16,081 nt of DNA from an uncultured Oscillospiraceae bacterium. GTDB taxonomy: Bacteria; Bacillota; Clostridia; Oscillospirales; Oscillospiraceae. The notes under the pieces are model-generated. The model saw nothing but the letters and a program-made list of their open reading frames with translations, searched no databases and was not told the origin of the DNA. Position numbers and translations under genes: made by a program. Shown piece by piece: positions 1 to 6,729 of the stretch; the first letter of the stretch is position 1; every line of letters starts with the position of its first letter. The stretch lies in NCBI GenBank assembly GCA_910578575.1, contig CAJTQP010000053.1:1-16081 (forward strand), written 5' to 3'.

Positions 1-342
1 CGCCACGTGGAATACCCCAGGCAGGCCCTCGCCGGCGATCTTATAGAGGTTGGGGATCATCAGCAATAAGCCCTGAGAGGCGGTGAAGGTGGTGGTCAGG
101 GCACCGGTGGACAGGGAGCCGTGTACCGCGCCGGCGGCGCCGCCCTCGGACTCCATCTCCACGATGTTCACCCGGTTGCCAAAGATGTTCCGGCGGTCCT
201 GGTTGGCCCACTCGTCCACGTCCTCCGCCATGGGGGAGGAGGGGGTGATGGGATAGATGGCCGCCACTTCCGTAAAGGCGTAGGCCACATGGCCCGCGGC
301 CATGTTGGCGTCCATACTCTTGAAGGGTCTTGTGTCTTTCAT
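1..342 (-). CDS. nifJ: Pyruvate:ferredoxin (flavodoxin) oxidoreductase, N-terminal part (cut by window edge)
   Basis: Only the first 114 residues are in the window; the gene continues past the left edge. The fragment starts MKDTRPFKSMDANMAAGHVA and carries the PFOR domain I signature AIYPITPSSPMAE (about residues 29-41), followed by NIVEMESEGGAAGAVHGSL, which in this family holds the glutamate that activates thiamine pyrophosphate. The enzyme oxidises pyruvate with CoA to acetyl-CoA and CO2 and passes electrons to ferredoxin or flavodoxin in the cytoplasm. A clear AGGAGGT lies 8 bases before the ATG. The ATG overlaps the stop of the upstream polyferredoxin gene (ATGA), so the two are probably translationally coupled in one operon. 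Family assignment is firm. The C-terminal ferredoxin and TPP domains cannot be checked here. Confidence 0.95.
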   Translation of the reverse strand, partial: MKDTRPFKSMDANMAAGHVAYAFTEVAAIYPITPSSPMAEDVDEWANQDRRNIFGNRVNIVEMESEGGAAGAVHGSLSTGALTTTFTASQGLLLMIPNLYKIAGEGLPGVFHVA

Positions 343-1622
343 CGCACCGCACCTCCTGTCTGTGCCGCCAGGGCACGGATCTGAACATAAGTATACTCCG
401 GCAGTGTCCGCCCGGTGATGACGTTGTTGGGGCAGACGTAGGAGCAGATATTGCAGTCCTCGCAGCGCTCCGGCTGGATCACCGCCCGGCCGTTCTCCAG
501 ATGGATCAGGCCGTCGGGGCAGTTGGCTGCGCAGTCGCCACAGCCGATGCAGCTCACCCAGCACAGCTTCTTTCTGGTCTCCGGGTCATCCTGGGAGGCG
601 CAGGGCACCAGCTTCGCCCCCTTGTAGGGCACGATCACCGGCAGCTCCTGGGGACATACGTGGGTGCAGGCGGTGCAGCCCACGCACTTGTCCGGGTCCA
701 CCTTGGCGGTACCCTGGACCAGGGTGATGGCGTCGAAGCGGCAGGCCTGGGCACAGTCGCCAAAGCCGGCGCAGCCGTAGGAGCAGTGGCCGTCCAGGTC
801 CAGCTTGCTGGCCTCCCGGCAGGTGGTAGCCCCGGCGGCGGCGTAGACCTCATGGTTGTGCCAACCGCCCCGGCAGCGCACAAAGGCGGTGGTGGGCTTC
901 AGCTTGGTGAGGTCGTGGTAAGTGTCCACAATGATCTTCTTGCGGCAGGCCACGGTGCAGGCGGCGCAGCCCACACACTTGTCATAGTCGATGACCGCCC
1001 GGTTGTCGATGACCGTGATGGCCTCTTCGGGGCAGGCCTCGGCGCAGTCGCCGCAGCCGATGCAGCTATAGCCGCACATCCGCAGGGCCACTTCCTCCTC
1101 GTCCTGGTTGGAGCAGGGGACGAAGTTGGAGGCGTCCTCCGGGACCATGTGGACCAGCTTCTGCACGCAGGCGTTGGCGCAGGCGCCGCAGCCGTTGCAC
1201 TTCTCCCGGTCCACGGTGGCCACACCATTGACCACATGGAGGGCATCGAAGGTGCAGGCGGCGGCACAGGAGCCGGCCCCCACACAGCCATAGGTACATT
1301 CGCCGGGGGCGAAGCCGCTCTTCACGGCCTCCTCACAGCTGGCAAAGACCTTCAGGCGGGACTTTCCGGCAGCGCTGCCGGAGCACTTGATGAATGCCAC
1401 CTCCTGGCGCGGGGGGAGCAATTCCCCGCCTGTGCGCTGGGCGATGGCGGCCACGGCCTCCTCATCGCAGGCCGGACAGAGGTTCACGGGACCACCCGCT
1501 GCAATGGCCTGTGCGCAGGCGTCGCAAGTTGCGAAGCCGCAGCCACCGCGTCCGGTGCAGTCCCCGCCCGGAAGAAGCTTCCGGACTTCCGTTGCAAGGT
1601 TCGTGGATTGCATGGATATCAT
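339..1622 (-). CDS. Polyferredoxin with tandemly duplicated RnfB-type 4Fe-4S module
   Basis: The protein has up to 427 residues. An N-terminal cysteine cluster (C22, C28, C33, C49) resembles the RnfB 4Fe-4S domain after LLPGG. Two copies of the RnfB ferredoxin region follow, residues about 80-230 and 250-400. Each copy has a CxxxC-x5-CxxxC site, a CxxCxxCxxxC site, a lone VPC/FVRC-type cysteine and two further CxxCxxCxxxC sites (for example C142-C152, C187-C197, C216-C226, and C313-C323, C358-C368, C387-C397). No transmembrane segment is apparent, unlike membrane-anchored RnfB, and no other rnf gene is nearby. It probably carries electrons to or from the NifJ encoded next to it; that role is inference. 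The start is uncertain: ATG 1622 or ATG 1613, since GGAAGG lies too close to the first and slightly far from the second. A consensus promoter lies upstream at 1665-1692. Confidence 0.85.
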   Translation of the reverse strand: MISMQSTNLATEVRKLLPGGDCTGRGGCGFATCDACAQAIAAGGPVNLCPACDEEAVAAIAQRTGGELLPPRQEVAFIKCSGSAAGKSRLKVFASCEEAVKSGFAPGECTYGCVGAGSCAAACTFDALHVVNGVATVDREKCNGCGACANACVQKLVHMVPEDASNFVPCSNQDEEEVALRMCGYSCIGCGDCAEACPEEAITVIDNRAVIDYDKCVGCAACTVACRKKIIVDTYHDLTKLKPTTAFVRCRGGWHNHEVYAAAGATTCREASKLDLDGHCSYGCAGFGDCAQACRFDAITLVQGTAKVDPDKCVGCTACTHVCPQELPVIVPYKGAKLVPCASQDDPETRKKLCWVSCIGCGDCAANCPDGLIHLENGRAVIQPERCEDCNICSYVCPNNVITGRTLPEYTYVQIRALAAQTGGAVR

Positions 1623-1664
1623 GTCCTTCCCTTCTTAGCGAGAATACGGTTTTGTTCCACCGCC

Positions 1665-1692
1665 ATTATAACACTCCGCAAGAGATTGTCAA
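1665..1692 (-). promoter_or_regulatory. Sigma-A promoter of the polyferredoxin-nifJ operon
   Basis: On the minus strand there is a perfect TTGACA (1692-1687), a 16-base spacer and a perfect TATAAT (1670-1665). An A-rich stretch lies just upstream of the -35 box and may act as an UP element. The predicted transcription start near 1658 leaves a leader of about 36 bases, too short for a riboswitch. Two perfect boxes predict strong expression, fitting a central fermentation operon. Confidence 0.85.
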
Positions 1693-1846
1693 TCTGCTTT
1701 TTCGACTTTTTTATGGATAATCTCTATTGACTTCCCAGGCTGTCTTTTGCTTTTCGTCTATCTCGCACGAAAAACCCCTTTCCACCCCTTTCGCGGGCCA
1801 TTTCAAATTGTTGCCCTCCGCTAACTCCCCCATGTTTTCCTCCAAC

Positions 1847-1875
1847 TTGACAAGCCCTCCCCCCTATGCTACAGT
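1847..1875 (+). promoter_or_regulatory. Likely promoter of dcd
   Basis: TTGACA at 1847-1852 is followed after 17 bases by TACAGT at 1870-1875, a four-of-six match to the -10 box. The predicted start is near 1882, giving a leader of about 60 bases that includes the self-complementary CCCCTGGGG. The rest of the 318-base gap between the polyferredoxin and dcd holds only this and the opposing promoter. Confidence 0.65.
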
Positions 1876-1940
1876 AAAACAAAATTATTGTCGTACCCCT
1901 GGGGACAACCCATCCTCTAGGGGAAAAAGGGAGGCCAACT

Positions 1941-2465
1941 ATGCTGCTATCAGGACAAGAGATCAAAAAGAACCTGGGGAAATCCATCATCATTGAGCCC
2001 TACCGGGCCTCCCAGCTCAATCCCAACAGCTACAACCTGCGCCTGGCGGATGAGCTGCTGGTCTACGACAGCCAGGTTTTGGACATGAAAGCCAACAACC
2101 CCGTGCGCCACCTGACCATCCCGGAGAGCGGCCTGCTGCTGGAGCCCAACAAGCTCTATCTGGGCCGCACCCTGGAGTACACCAAAACCGACGGTTTCGT
2201 GCCCATGTTGGAGGGGCGCTCCTCTGTGGGGCGGCTGGGGCTGTTCATCCACATCACCGCCGGGTTCGGGGACGTAGGCTTTGCCGGGTACTGGACCCTG
2301 GAGATGTTCTGCATCCACCCCATCGTCATCTATCCCAATGTGGAGATCTGCCAGATCTACTACCACACCCTTCAAGGAGAGTATGAGACCTACCAGAGTG
2401 GTAAGTACCAGAACAACCAGGGCGTGCAGCCCAGTATGCTCTACAAGGATTTTGAAAAAAAGTAG
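1941..2465 (+). CDS. dcd: dCTP deaminase
   Basis: A 174-residue protein of the trimeric dCTP deaminase/dUTPase fold. It converts dCTP to dUTP and ammonia, feeding dTMP synthesis in the cytoplasm. The family core is clear: EGRSSVGRLGL (residues 91-101) followed by the HITAGFGDVGFAGYWTLE segment ending in E121, equivalent to the catalytic glutamate of the family. The N-terminal LSGQEI and the NPNSYNLRLA segment (about 27-36) are also typical. AGGGAGG lies 6 bases before the ATG. Some members of this family also hydrolyse dUTP, so a bifunctional deaminase/dUTPase cannot be excluded from sequence alone. The gene appears monocistronic, since the next gene has its own promoter and leader. Confidence 0.95.
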   Translation: MLLSGQEIKKNLGKSIIIEPYRASQLNPNSYNLRLADELLVYDSQVLDMKANNPVRHLTIPESGLLLEPNKLYLGRTLEYTKTDGFVPMLEGRSSVGRLGLFIHITAGFGDVGFAGYWTLEMFCIHPIVIYPNVEICQIYYHTLQGEYETYQSGKYQNNQGVQPSMLYKDFEKK

Positions 2466-2476
2466 TGGGAAACCGT

Positions 2477-2628
2477 GGGCCGCCGAAGACGGCGGTCCCT
2501 ACATCCAACGTGAGATACCTCTAGGTCAGGCAGGGTTCACTGGGAGACGTTTTGCCACGTACATTGTGAACCAATGGGTGGTGAAGACACCGGCGCGTCT
2601 TTGTAGGGGACGCCGCCCTCGGCGTCCC
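2477..2628. repeat. MITE-like intergenic element with hairpin termini in inverted orientation
   Basis: The element has two related hairpins at its ends. The left one is GGGCCGCCG-AAGA-CGGCGGTCC (2477-2498). The right one is GGGACGCCG-CCCT-CGGCGTCCC (2607-2628). Each has a 9-bp stem and a 4-base loop, and each is flanked by TGTAGGG, on the minus strand at the left end and the plus strand at the right, so the ends are inverted repeats. Between them is a further inverted repeat, GGTTCAC (2534-2540) and GTGAACC (2566-2572). There is no open reading frame of note. It looks like a non-autonomous dispersed repeat or an RNA-folding intergenic unit. It might also stop dcd transcription, although there is no T run. 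Dispersal elsewhere in the genome cannot be seen here. Confidence 0.5.
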
Positions 2629-2689
2629 GCTCCCCGCATTTCCCTCCACGTTTTTTCAAATGCCGTTTTCCCTGCAAAAGCTCTCCCCC

Positions 2690-2718
2690 TTGACTTTTCT
2701 CCACCAACCCAGTATAGT
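2690..2718 (+). promoter_or_regulatory. Promoter of the DMT transporter gene
   Basis: TTGACT (2690-2695), a 17-base spacer and TATAGT (2713-2718), each one mismatch from consensus. Transcription should begin near 2725. That is only about 30 bases before an intrinsic terminator and about 80 bases before the ATG, so transcripts from this promoter must pass the terminator to reach the gene. Confidence 0.8.
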
Positions 2719-2722
2719 AAAA

Positions 2723-2786
2723 GCACCCTACAATTTATGGTGGGTACCTACCGAAGCGCCAGGCACATTGCCTGGCGCTCATTTTT
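2723..2786 (+). ncRNA. Candidate riboswitch/attenuator leader (possibly guanidine-IV-like)
   Basis: The short leader can form a first hairpin with ACCC (2725-2728) pairing to GGGT (2742-2745) around a loop containing CAAT (2731-2734). The second hairpin is the terminator, whose loop region contains ATTG (2767-2770). CAAT and ATTG are complementary, allowing a loop-loop (kissing) contact. A small conserved hairpin followed by a terminator that contacts it is, as I recall, the general architecture of the guanidine-IV (mepA) class, which controls transporters. The sequence match to that class is from memory and unverified. A near-palindrome GGTGGGTACCTACC (2739-2752) overlaps the first stem, so an alternative is a protein operator. 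Confidence 0.4.
2755..2786 (+). terminator. Intrinsic terminator inside the leader of the DMT transporter gene
   Basis: Ten perfect base pairs, AGCGCCAGGC (2755-2764) with GCCTGGCGCT (2770-2779), loop ACATT, then CATTTTT. It lies between the promoter (2690-2718) and the ribosome binding site AGGAGGG (2793-2799) of the same gene. Its position makes it an attenuator rather than an end-of-gene terminator. Confidence 0.8.
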
Positions 2787-2805
2787 ACGCTTAGGAGGGA
2801 TTTCC

Positions 2806-3234
2806 ATGCTGTCTTACATCTGGCCCATCGCCCTGGTGGTGGCCGCCAACACCCTGTATCAAATCTGCGCCAAATCCACCCCAGAGGCCATGAATCCCCT
2901 GGCCTCCCTGACGGTCACGTACACCGTAGCGGCCCTGTTCTCCGCCGTCCTCTTCTTTGCTACCAGCCAGGGCGGGAACCTCTTGCGGGAATACAACCAC
3001 CTGAACTGGGCCCCCTTCGTGTTCGGCTTGGTTCTGGTGGGGCTGGAGGTGGGATTTATCTACGCCTACAAGGCCGGCTGGCCGGTGAGTACCGCCAACC
3101 TGGTGGCCAGCGCCTTCCTGGCCGTGGTGCTGATCTTCGTGGGCCTTCTCCTCTACAAGGAGCAGATCACCCCCAGCAAGCTGGCCGGCATCGCCATCTG
3201 CATGGTAGGCCTGTACTTCATCAACAAGAAATAA
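2806..3234 (+). CDS. EamA/DMT-family half-size transporter
   Basis: A 142-residue, almost entirely hydrophobic protein with about five membrane segments (near residues 4-20, 32-54, 68-91, 97-118 and 125-141). That corresponds to one EamA repeat, so it probably works as a dimer. Typical features are the late glycine-rich GLVLVGLEVGFIYAYKAGWP segment and the C-terminal YKEQITPSKLAGIAICMVGLY segment. AGGAGGG lies 5-6 bases before the ATG and decides this start; the open frame extends much further upstream through the leader and repeat, where it is not coding. The substrate is unknown. DMT-superfamily small proteins export cations, drugs or metabolites, and the attenuator leader suggests expression is induced by a small molecule. 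Confidence 0.85.
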   Translation: MLSYIWPIALVVAANTLYQICAKSTPEAMNPLASLTVTYTVAALFSAVLFFATSQGGNLLREYNHLNWAPFVFGLVLVGLEVGFIYAYKAGWPVSTANLVASAFLAVVLIFVGLLLYKEQITPSKLAGIAICMVGLYFINKK

Positions 3235-3241
3235 GCAAAGC

Positions 3242-3273
3242 CGCCGGGCCCCTCTCCATAGAAGGGCCCGGCG
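3242..3273. terminator. Hairpin between convergent genes, probable terminator
   Basis: CGCCGGGCCC (3242-3251) pairs perfectly with GGGCCCGGCG (3264-3273) around a 12-base loop. It sits between the ends of the convergent transporter and penicillin-binding protein genes. The T run is poor in both directions (GGCTTTGCTT on the minus side), so termination efficiency is uncertain. Confidence 0.5.
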
Positions 3274-3287
3274 ACGTGCTTGTGTCC

Positions 3288-4619
3288 TTATTCTGCCACA
3301 GCCAGGGGCAGGAGCTTGACGGCGATTCCCCCCGCCACATCGGCCCCGAAGCCGCCGTTCTCCACCATGACCACAAAGGCCAGGGGGTGGGCTGCGTCAT
3401 CGATAAAACCGGCGAACCAGGCGTGGGGCTGGTTGCCGTTGCCCACCTCGGCGGTGCCGGACTTGGCGCACACGGGCAGCTCCCCGAACTGGGCCTGGCC
3501 ATACTGGGAGGTAACGTTGTTGCGCATCATCTCCTTCAGCCGCTGGCAGGTCTCGGCGCTATAGATGTTATAGCTCTCCTTCCCCCCCGGCAGGGCCGCC
3601 GGGATGGGGGAACCGGCGATGGTCTCCTTGGCCAGAAGGTTGGGCACCACTGCCACCCCCCGGTTGGCGATGCCCCCCATGAAGCTGAGCATACTGCAGG
3701 GGTTCACCAGGTCCCGGTCCTGGCCCACCCCGGACCAGCCCAGGTAAAGGGACCCCGCTGGCTGCTTTTCAAAGCTCCCGGAGGCGGTGTTGATGCCGTT
3801 GACGTTGTGGGACTCCAACAGGCCCGCCTGCTTCATGTAATCCTCCAGAGTGTCCGCCCCCAGCTCCAGGGCCAGAGTAGCGTAGGCCCCGTTGCAGGAG
3901 CAGGCCAGGCTCTGGTTGATGTCCATGTTGGAGCCGTGGACGTAGGGGCAGGTGACCACATCGTCCCCGATCTGCAAACTGCCGGTGCAGCTATAGGTGA
4001 AGCTCTCCAAATTCCGCAGCTTCTCAATGGCCGCCGCCGTGGTCACGATCTTAAAGACGGAGCCGGGGGGATAGGTGCCGGAGAAAAAGCGGTTCAAATA
4101 CACCCCGTCGTAGTTCTTGTTGGTCTCGATATCCTCCGGTGGGTACAGGGGGTCGAAGGTAGGGGAACTCACCAGGCATTTCACATCCCCGTTGGTGTAG
4201 TCATAGATCGCCACCACCCCCTTGCGCCCGTTGAGGGCGTTCAGGGCCGCGGCGTTCAGGGAGGCATCCAAGGTCAAGGTCACGTCGTGGCCCCCCAGGG
4301 CCGTGCCAGTGATGAAATTGTACCCCGTAAGCCGCCCGGAGAGCACCGTGCGCAGGGAGGTGCCAAAGCTGCGGTTGCCCACCAGGTGGAGGGTGGAGCG
4401 GCGGACGGTGCTGTCCGCCGCATAGTCCCCGGTCTCCCCGTTGTAAAGTTGGGTCCCTTTGCTGTCATAAATGGTACCGGACTCATAAAAGGCGGTGCCA
4501 AAAAAGCCCACCCAATCGCTGCCGTTGCGGATGAGTTGGACGCAGAAGTAGAGCACCCCCGCAGCCAAAGCCGCCGCCAAAATCATGGTAATGGCCGTAC
4601 GCCGTTTCAGTCGTTTCAA
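3288..4619 (-). CDS. Class B penicillin-binding protein (peptidoglycan transpeptidase, PbpA/PBP2 type)
   Basis: A 443-residue protein with one N-terminal membrane anchor (residues 9-30) and an extracytoplasmic transpeptidase domain. All three active-site motifs are present: SVFK with nucleophile S187 (GSVFK, 186-190), SCN at 241-243 and KSGT at 386-389. It cross-links peptidoglycan stem peptides and is the beta-lactam target. The protein is shorter than typical FtsI/PBP2 and close to actinobacterial PbpA size, with a reduced N-terminal dimerisation domain. It starts with TTG: AGGAGG is placed 8 bases upstream, and the TTGA overlap with the RodA stop implies translational coupling. Its partner is the glycan polymerase encoded immediately upstream, as usual for SEDS/class B PBP pairs. 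Confidence 0.93.
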   Translation of the reverse strand: MKRLKRRTAITMILAAALAAGVLYFCVQLIRNGSDWVGFFGTAFYESGTIYDSKGTQLYNGETGDYAADSTVRRSTLHLVGNRSFGTSLRTVLSGRLTGYNFITGTALGGHDVTLTLDASLNAAALNALNGRKGVVAIYDYTNGDVKCLVSSPTFDPLYPPEDIETNKNYDGVYLNRFFSGTYPPGSVFKIVTTAAAIEKLRNLESFTYSCTGSLQIGDDVVTCPYVHGSNMDINQSLACSCNGAYATLALELGADTLEDYMKQAGLLESHNVNGINTASGSFEKQPAGSLYLGWSGVGQDRDLVNPCSMLSFMGGIANRGVAVVPNLLAKETIAGSPIPAALPGGKESYNIYSAETCQRLKEMMRNNVTSQYGQAQFGELPVCAKSGTAEVGNGNQPHAWFAGFIDDAAHPLAFVVMVENGGFGADVAGGIAVKLLPLAVAE

Positions 4620-6709
4620 CGCCGCCGCCTCCTTTCCCTACGGTCTCTGGGGGGCCGGTCCGGTGGAGGCTCGTCCCCCCAGAGGGGACCGGAGAGCAGG
4701 TCCTCCCAGGCCCCTGGGTCCCGGCGGCTGTTTAGGGAGTCCTCGATCTGCCAATCCCCCTCCCGCCGGGGGGGCGGGGCGTCGAAGGCGTCGTAGCCGT
4801 CGTACTGGTCGTACTCCCCGCCCTCGTAATACTCCTCTTCCTCGTACCCATAGCCGTCATACTCGTCGCCGTAGTAATCGTCGTCGATGGCGTACTCCTG
4901 GGCGTTGTCCACCGGGATCCAGCCCCGGATGCGCTTGGGCAGCTTGAGGGTAAAGCTGGCGTTGGGACGGGTATCCGCCGCCTTGATGTAGGCCAGCAGC
5001 GCCCAGCAGGAGATCATACTGGAACCACCCATGGACACGAAGGGCAGGGTCACCCCGGTGAGGGGCAGCACGTCCACCGCCCCCAGGATGTTCAGGGAGG
5101 CCTGGAACACCAGCATGGCCGCCGCCGCGTTGGCGGCGATGACGTAGTAACTGGACCGGGCAGTGGAGGCGCAGCGCACGGCATACACCGTGAGCACCAG
5201 CAGCACGAACACGGTACACAGGGCCAAAAGCAGGCCAAATTCCTCGCTGATGACGCCGAACACCAGGTCGGTGTTGGCAGCGCCCACGCTTTTCAAAAAG
5301 CTGTCCTCGGTGCCCTTGCCGAAGAGGCCGCCGCTGGCAATGGCGGACATGGTGCGGGTCTGTTGATAGCCCCCCGCCTCATTATAATACTCCCACACGT
5401 GCCGCCAGGCAGCGAAGCGGTTGGCGATGTAGGGCTTGAACTTCAAGATAATGCCCACACCCCCGGCGGCGGCGGTGCCCATCAGGGCCAGAAAGCCGAT
5501 GTCCCCGGAGCGCAGGAAGGCAATCACCAACAGGGCCACGAAGAAGATCAGGGCGGTGCCGAAGTCACTCATCAGGGCCAGGCATCCCATGCAGAAGCCG
5601 CAGAAAAGCACGGTAAAAAGCAGGTTGCGCCGGGCGAAGAGCCGGTCCAAGGTGGCGGCCCCGATGAAGATAAAGGCAATCTTGACAAACTCCGAGGGCT
5701 GGAAACTGATGAAGCCCAGGTCGATCCAGTTCTTTGCCCCGAAGATCCGCGGGCCCACTACCACGTTGAAGATCAACAGCAGGCAGGTCAGAATAGCCAC
5801 CGGCCAGCGCAGGGAGACCGTGGAACGCAGGTCCCGCAGCAACAGGCTCAGGAACATGAAGAGGACGATGCCGATGATCATGGACACGCACTGGGTCATC
5901 AGGCTCCCCGGCGCATAGGCCGCCGTGATGGAAAAGGAGATGGTACACAGGAAAAAGGCGATGGTCTCCGCCTCAAAGGCCGTGCGCTTCAGGCCCCGGT
6001 AGAGCACATACATCCCCCACATGGCGGCGCACAGCAGGGCGTAGGCCACCCCCAGCATGGCCAGTTGGGTGGCGTCCCGGCCAGGCATGCACTGCACGCA
6101 CATCATCACCTGGAACAGAGTCAGAAAGCCCAGGGTCCGGGCGGGGTTCAGGGGACGCTCTGCCACCCCCCAGCGCATGGCCTGCTCCCGTTCCTCCTCC
6201 TCGCTGATGGCGTAAAACTCCAAAAAGAGGCCCCCTAGCTCCACAATATCCCCGGTGTGGATGGGGACAATATGGCGCACGGGCTTGCCGTTGAGGCGGG
6301 TGCCGTTCTTGGTTTGCAGGGGTTGTATCTTCCAGTTCCCCTGGGCGTCCCGGAGCAGGGCAATGTGGCTGCGGGAGACGGTGGGGAAGTTCAGGTCCAC
6401 GTCCGCCCAGCGCCCCCGGCCCACGGTGTTCTCCCAGTGGCACAGCTCTAAGCGGGTGCCATCGTTCATCGCCAGCCAGCCCCAGATCTCCTTGCCGGGC
6501 TTTTCCCGGAACAGGGACAGCAGGCAGCGCACGATGATCAGGATGGCCACCACCACCGCCGCGATGCGCAAAATGCCGCAGGCCACCGGCAGGACCACGT
6601 TGACCACATTCAAAAACGCCTGGGAGGTGTCCACATTCTCCATGGCTCCTTGCAGTTGCTCTCCCAGTTGCGCAAATACCATTTTAATTCGGGTAATCAG
6701 TTCTTCCAT
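4616..6709 (-). CDS. FHA domain-SEDS (RodA/FtsW/SpoVE) fusion, peptidoglycan polymerase
   Basis: A 697-residue protein. After a membrane segment near residues 35-67 comes an FHA domain (about 92-168) with the phosphothreonine-binding signature GRGR, SRSH (112-115) and KNGTRLNG. A SEDS core with about ten membrane segments follows, including the GAKNWIDLGFISFQPSEFVK motif (about 324-343) and SDFGTAL with the family's catalytic aspartate (D382). SEDS proteins polymerise lipid II glycan strands together with a class B PBP, here the next gene. The last 100 residues are a cytoplasmic tail rich in Asp, Glu and Tyr, ending in poly-arginine. ATG 6709 is chosen over an ATG 12 codons earlier because AGGGAGGG sits 4 bases before it. 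The FHA domain implies control by a Ser/Thr kinase such as PrkC; none is in this window. Confidence 0.93.
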   Translation of the reverse strand: MEELITRIKMVFAQLGEQLQGAMENVDTSQAFLNVVNVVLPVACGILRIAAVVVAILIIVRCLLSLFREKPGKEIWGWLAMNDGTRLELCHWENTVGRGRWADVDLNFPTVSRSHIALLRDAQGNWKIQPLQTKNGTRLNGKPVRHIVPIHTGDIVELGGLFLEFYAISEEEEREQAMRWGVAERPLNPARTLGFLTLFQVMMCVQCMPGRDATQLAMLGVAYALLCAAMWGMYVLYRGLKRTAFEAETIAFFLCTISFSITAAYAPGSLMTQCVSMIIGIVLFMFLSLLLRDLRSTVSLRWPVAILTCLLLIFNVVVGPRIFGAKNWIDLGFISFQPSEFVKIAFIFIGAATLDRLFARRNLLFTVLFCGFCMGCLALMSDFGTALIFFVALLVIAFLRSGDIGFLALMGTAAAGGVGIILKFKPYIANRFAAWRHVWEYYNEAGGYQQTRTMSAIASGGLFGKGTEDSFLKSVGAANTDLVFGVISEEFGLLLALCTVFVLLVLTVYAVRCASTARSSYYVIAANAAAAMLVFQASLNILGAVDVLPLTGVTLPFVSMGGSSMISCWALLAYIKAADTRPNASFTLKLPKRIRGWIPVDNAQEYAIDDDYYGDEYDGYGYEEEEYYEGGEYDQYDGYDAFDAPPPRREGDWQIEDSLNSRRDPGAWEDLLSGPLWGDEPPPDRPPRDRRERRRRR

Positions 6710-6729
6710 CGCGCCCTCCCTTTCATGCG

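Noticed and set aside
330..1730. Long plus-strand open frame opposite the polyferredoxin
   Set aside because: The opposite strand encodes a clear polyferredoxin with regularly spaced cysteines and a promoter. This frame is Ala/Gly/Val/His-rich without domains.
1886..1925. CCCCT/AGGGG pairing in the dcd leader as a regulatory hairpin
   Set aside because: Only five pairs, with a competing self-palindrome CCCCTGGGG. This is too weak to support.
2736..2786. T-box-like leader (GGTGGGTACC resembles the T-box GGTGGTACC element)
   Set aside because: The leader is only about 60 bases long, with no room for stem I and the specifier loop, and the downstream gene is not a typical amino-acid gene.
2281..2805. 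N-terminal extension of the EamA transporter frame
   Set aside because: The upstream part overlaps dcd in another frame, the repeat element and the promoter/terminator leader. A strong AGGAGGG sets the start at 2806.
3276..4796. Long plus-strand open frame opposite the penicillin-binding protein
   Set aside because: It overlaps a PBP with intact SVFK, SCN and KSGT motifs and its product has no recognisable features.
5363..6238. Plus-strand open frame opposite the RodA fusion
   Set aside because: It is a Gln/Gly/His-rich shadow of a membrane-protein gene on the minus strand, with no ribosome binding site.
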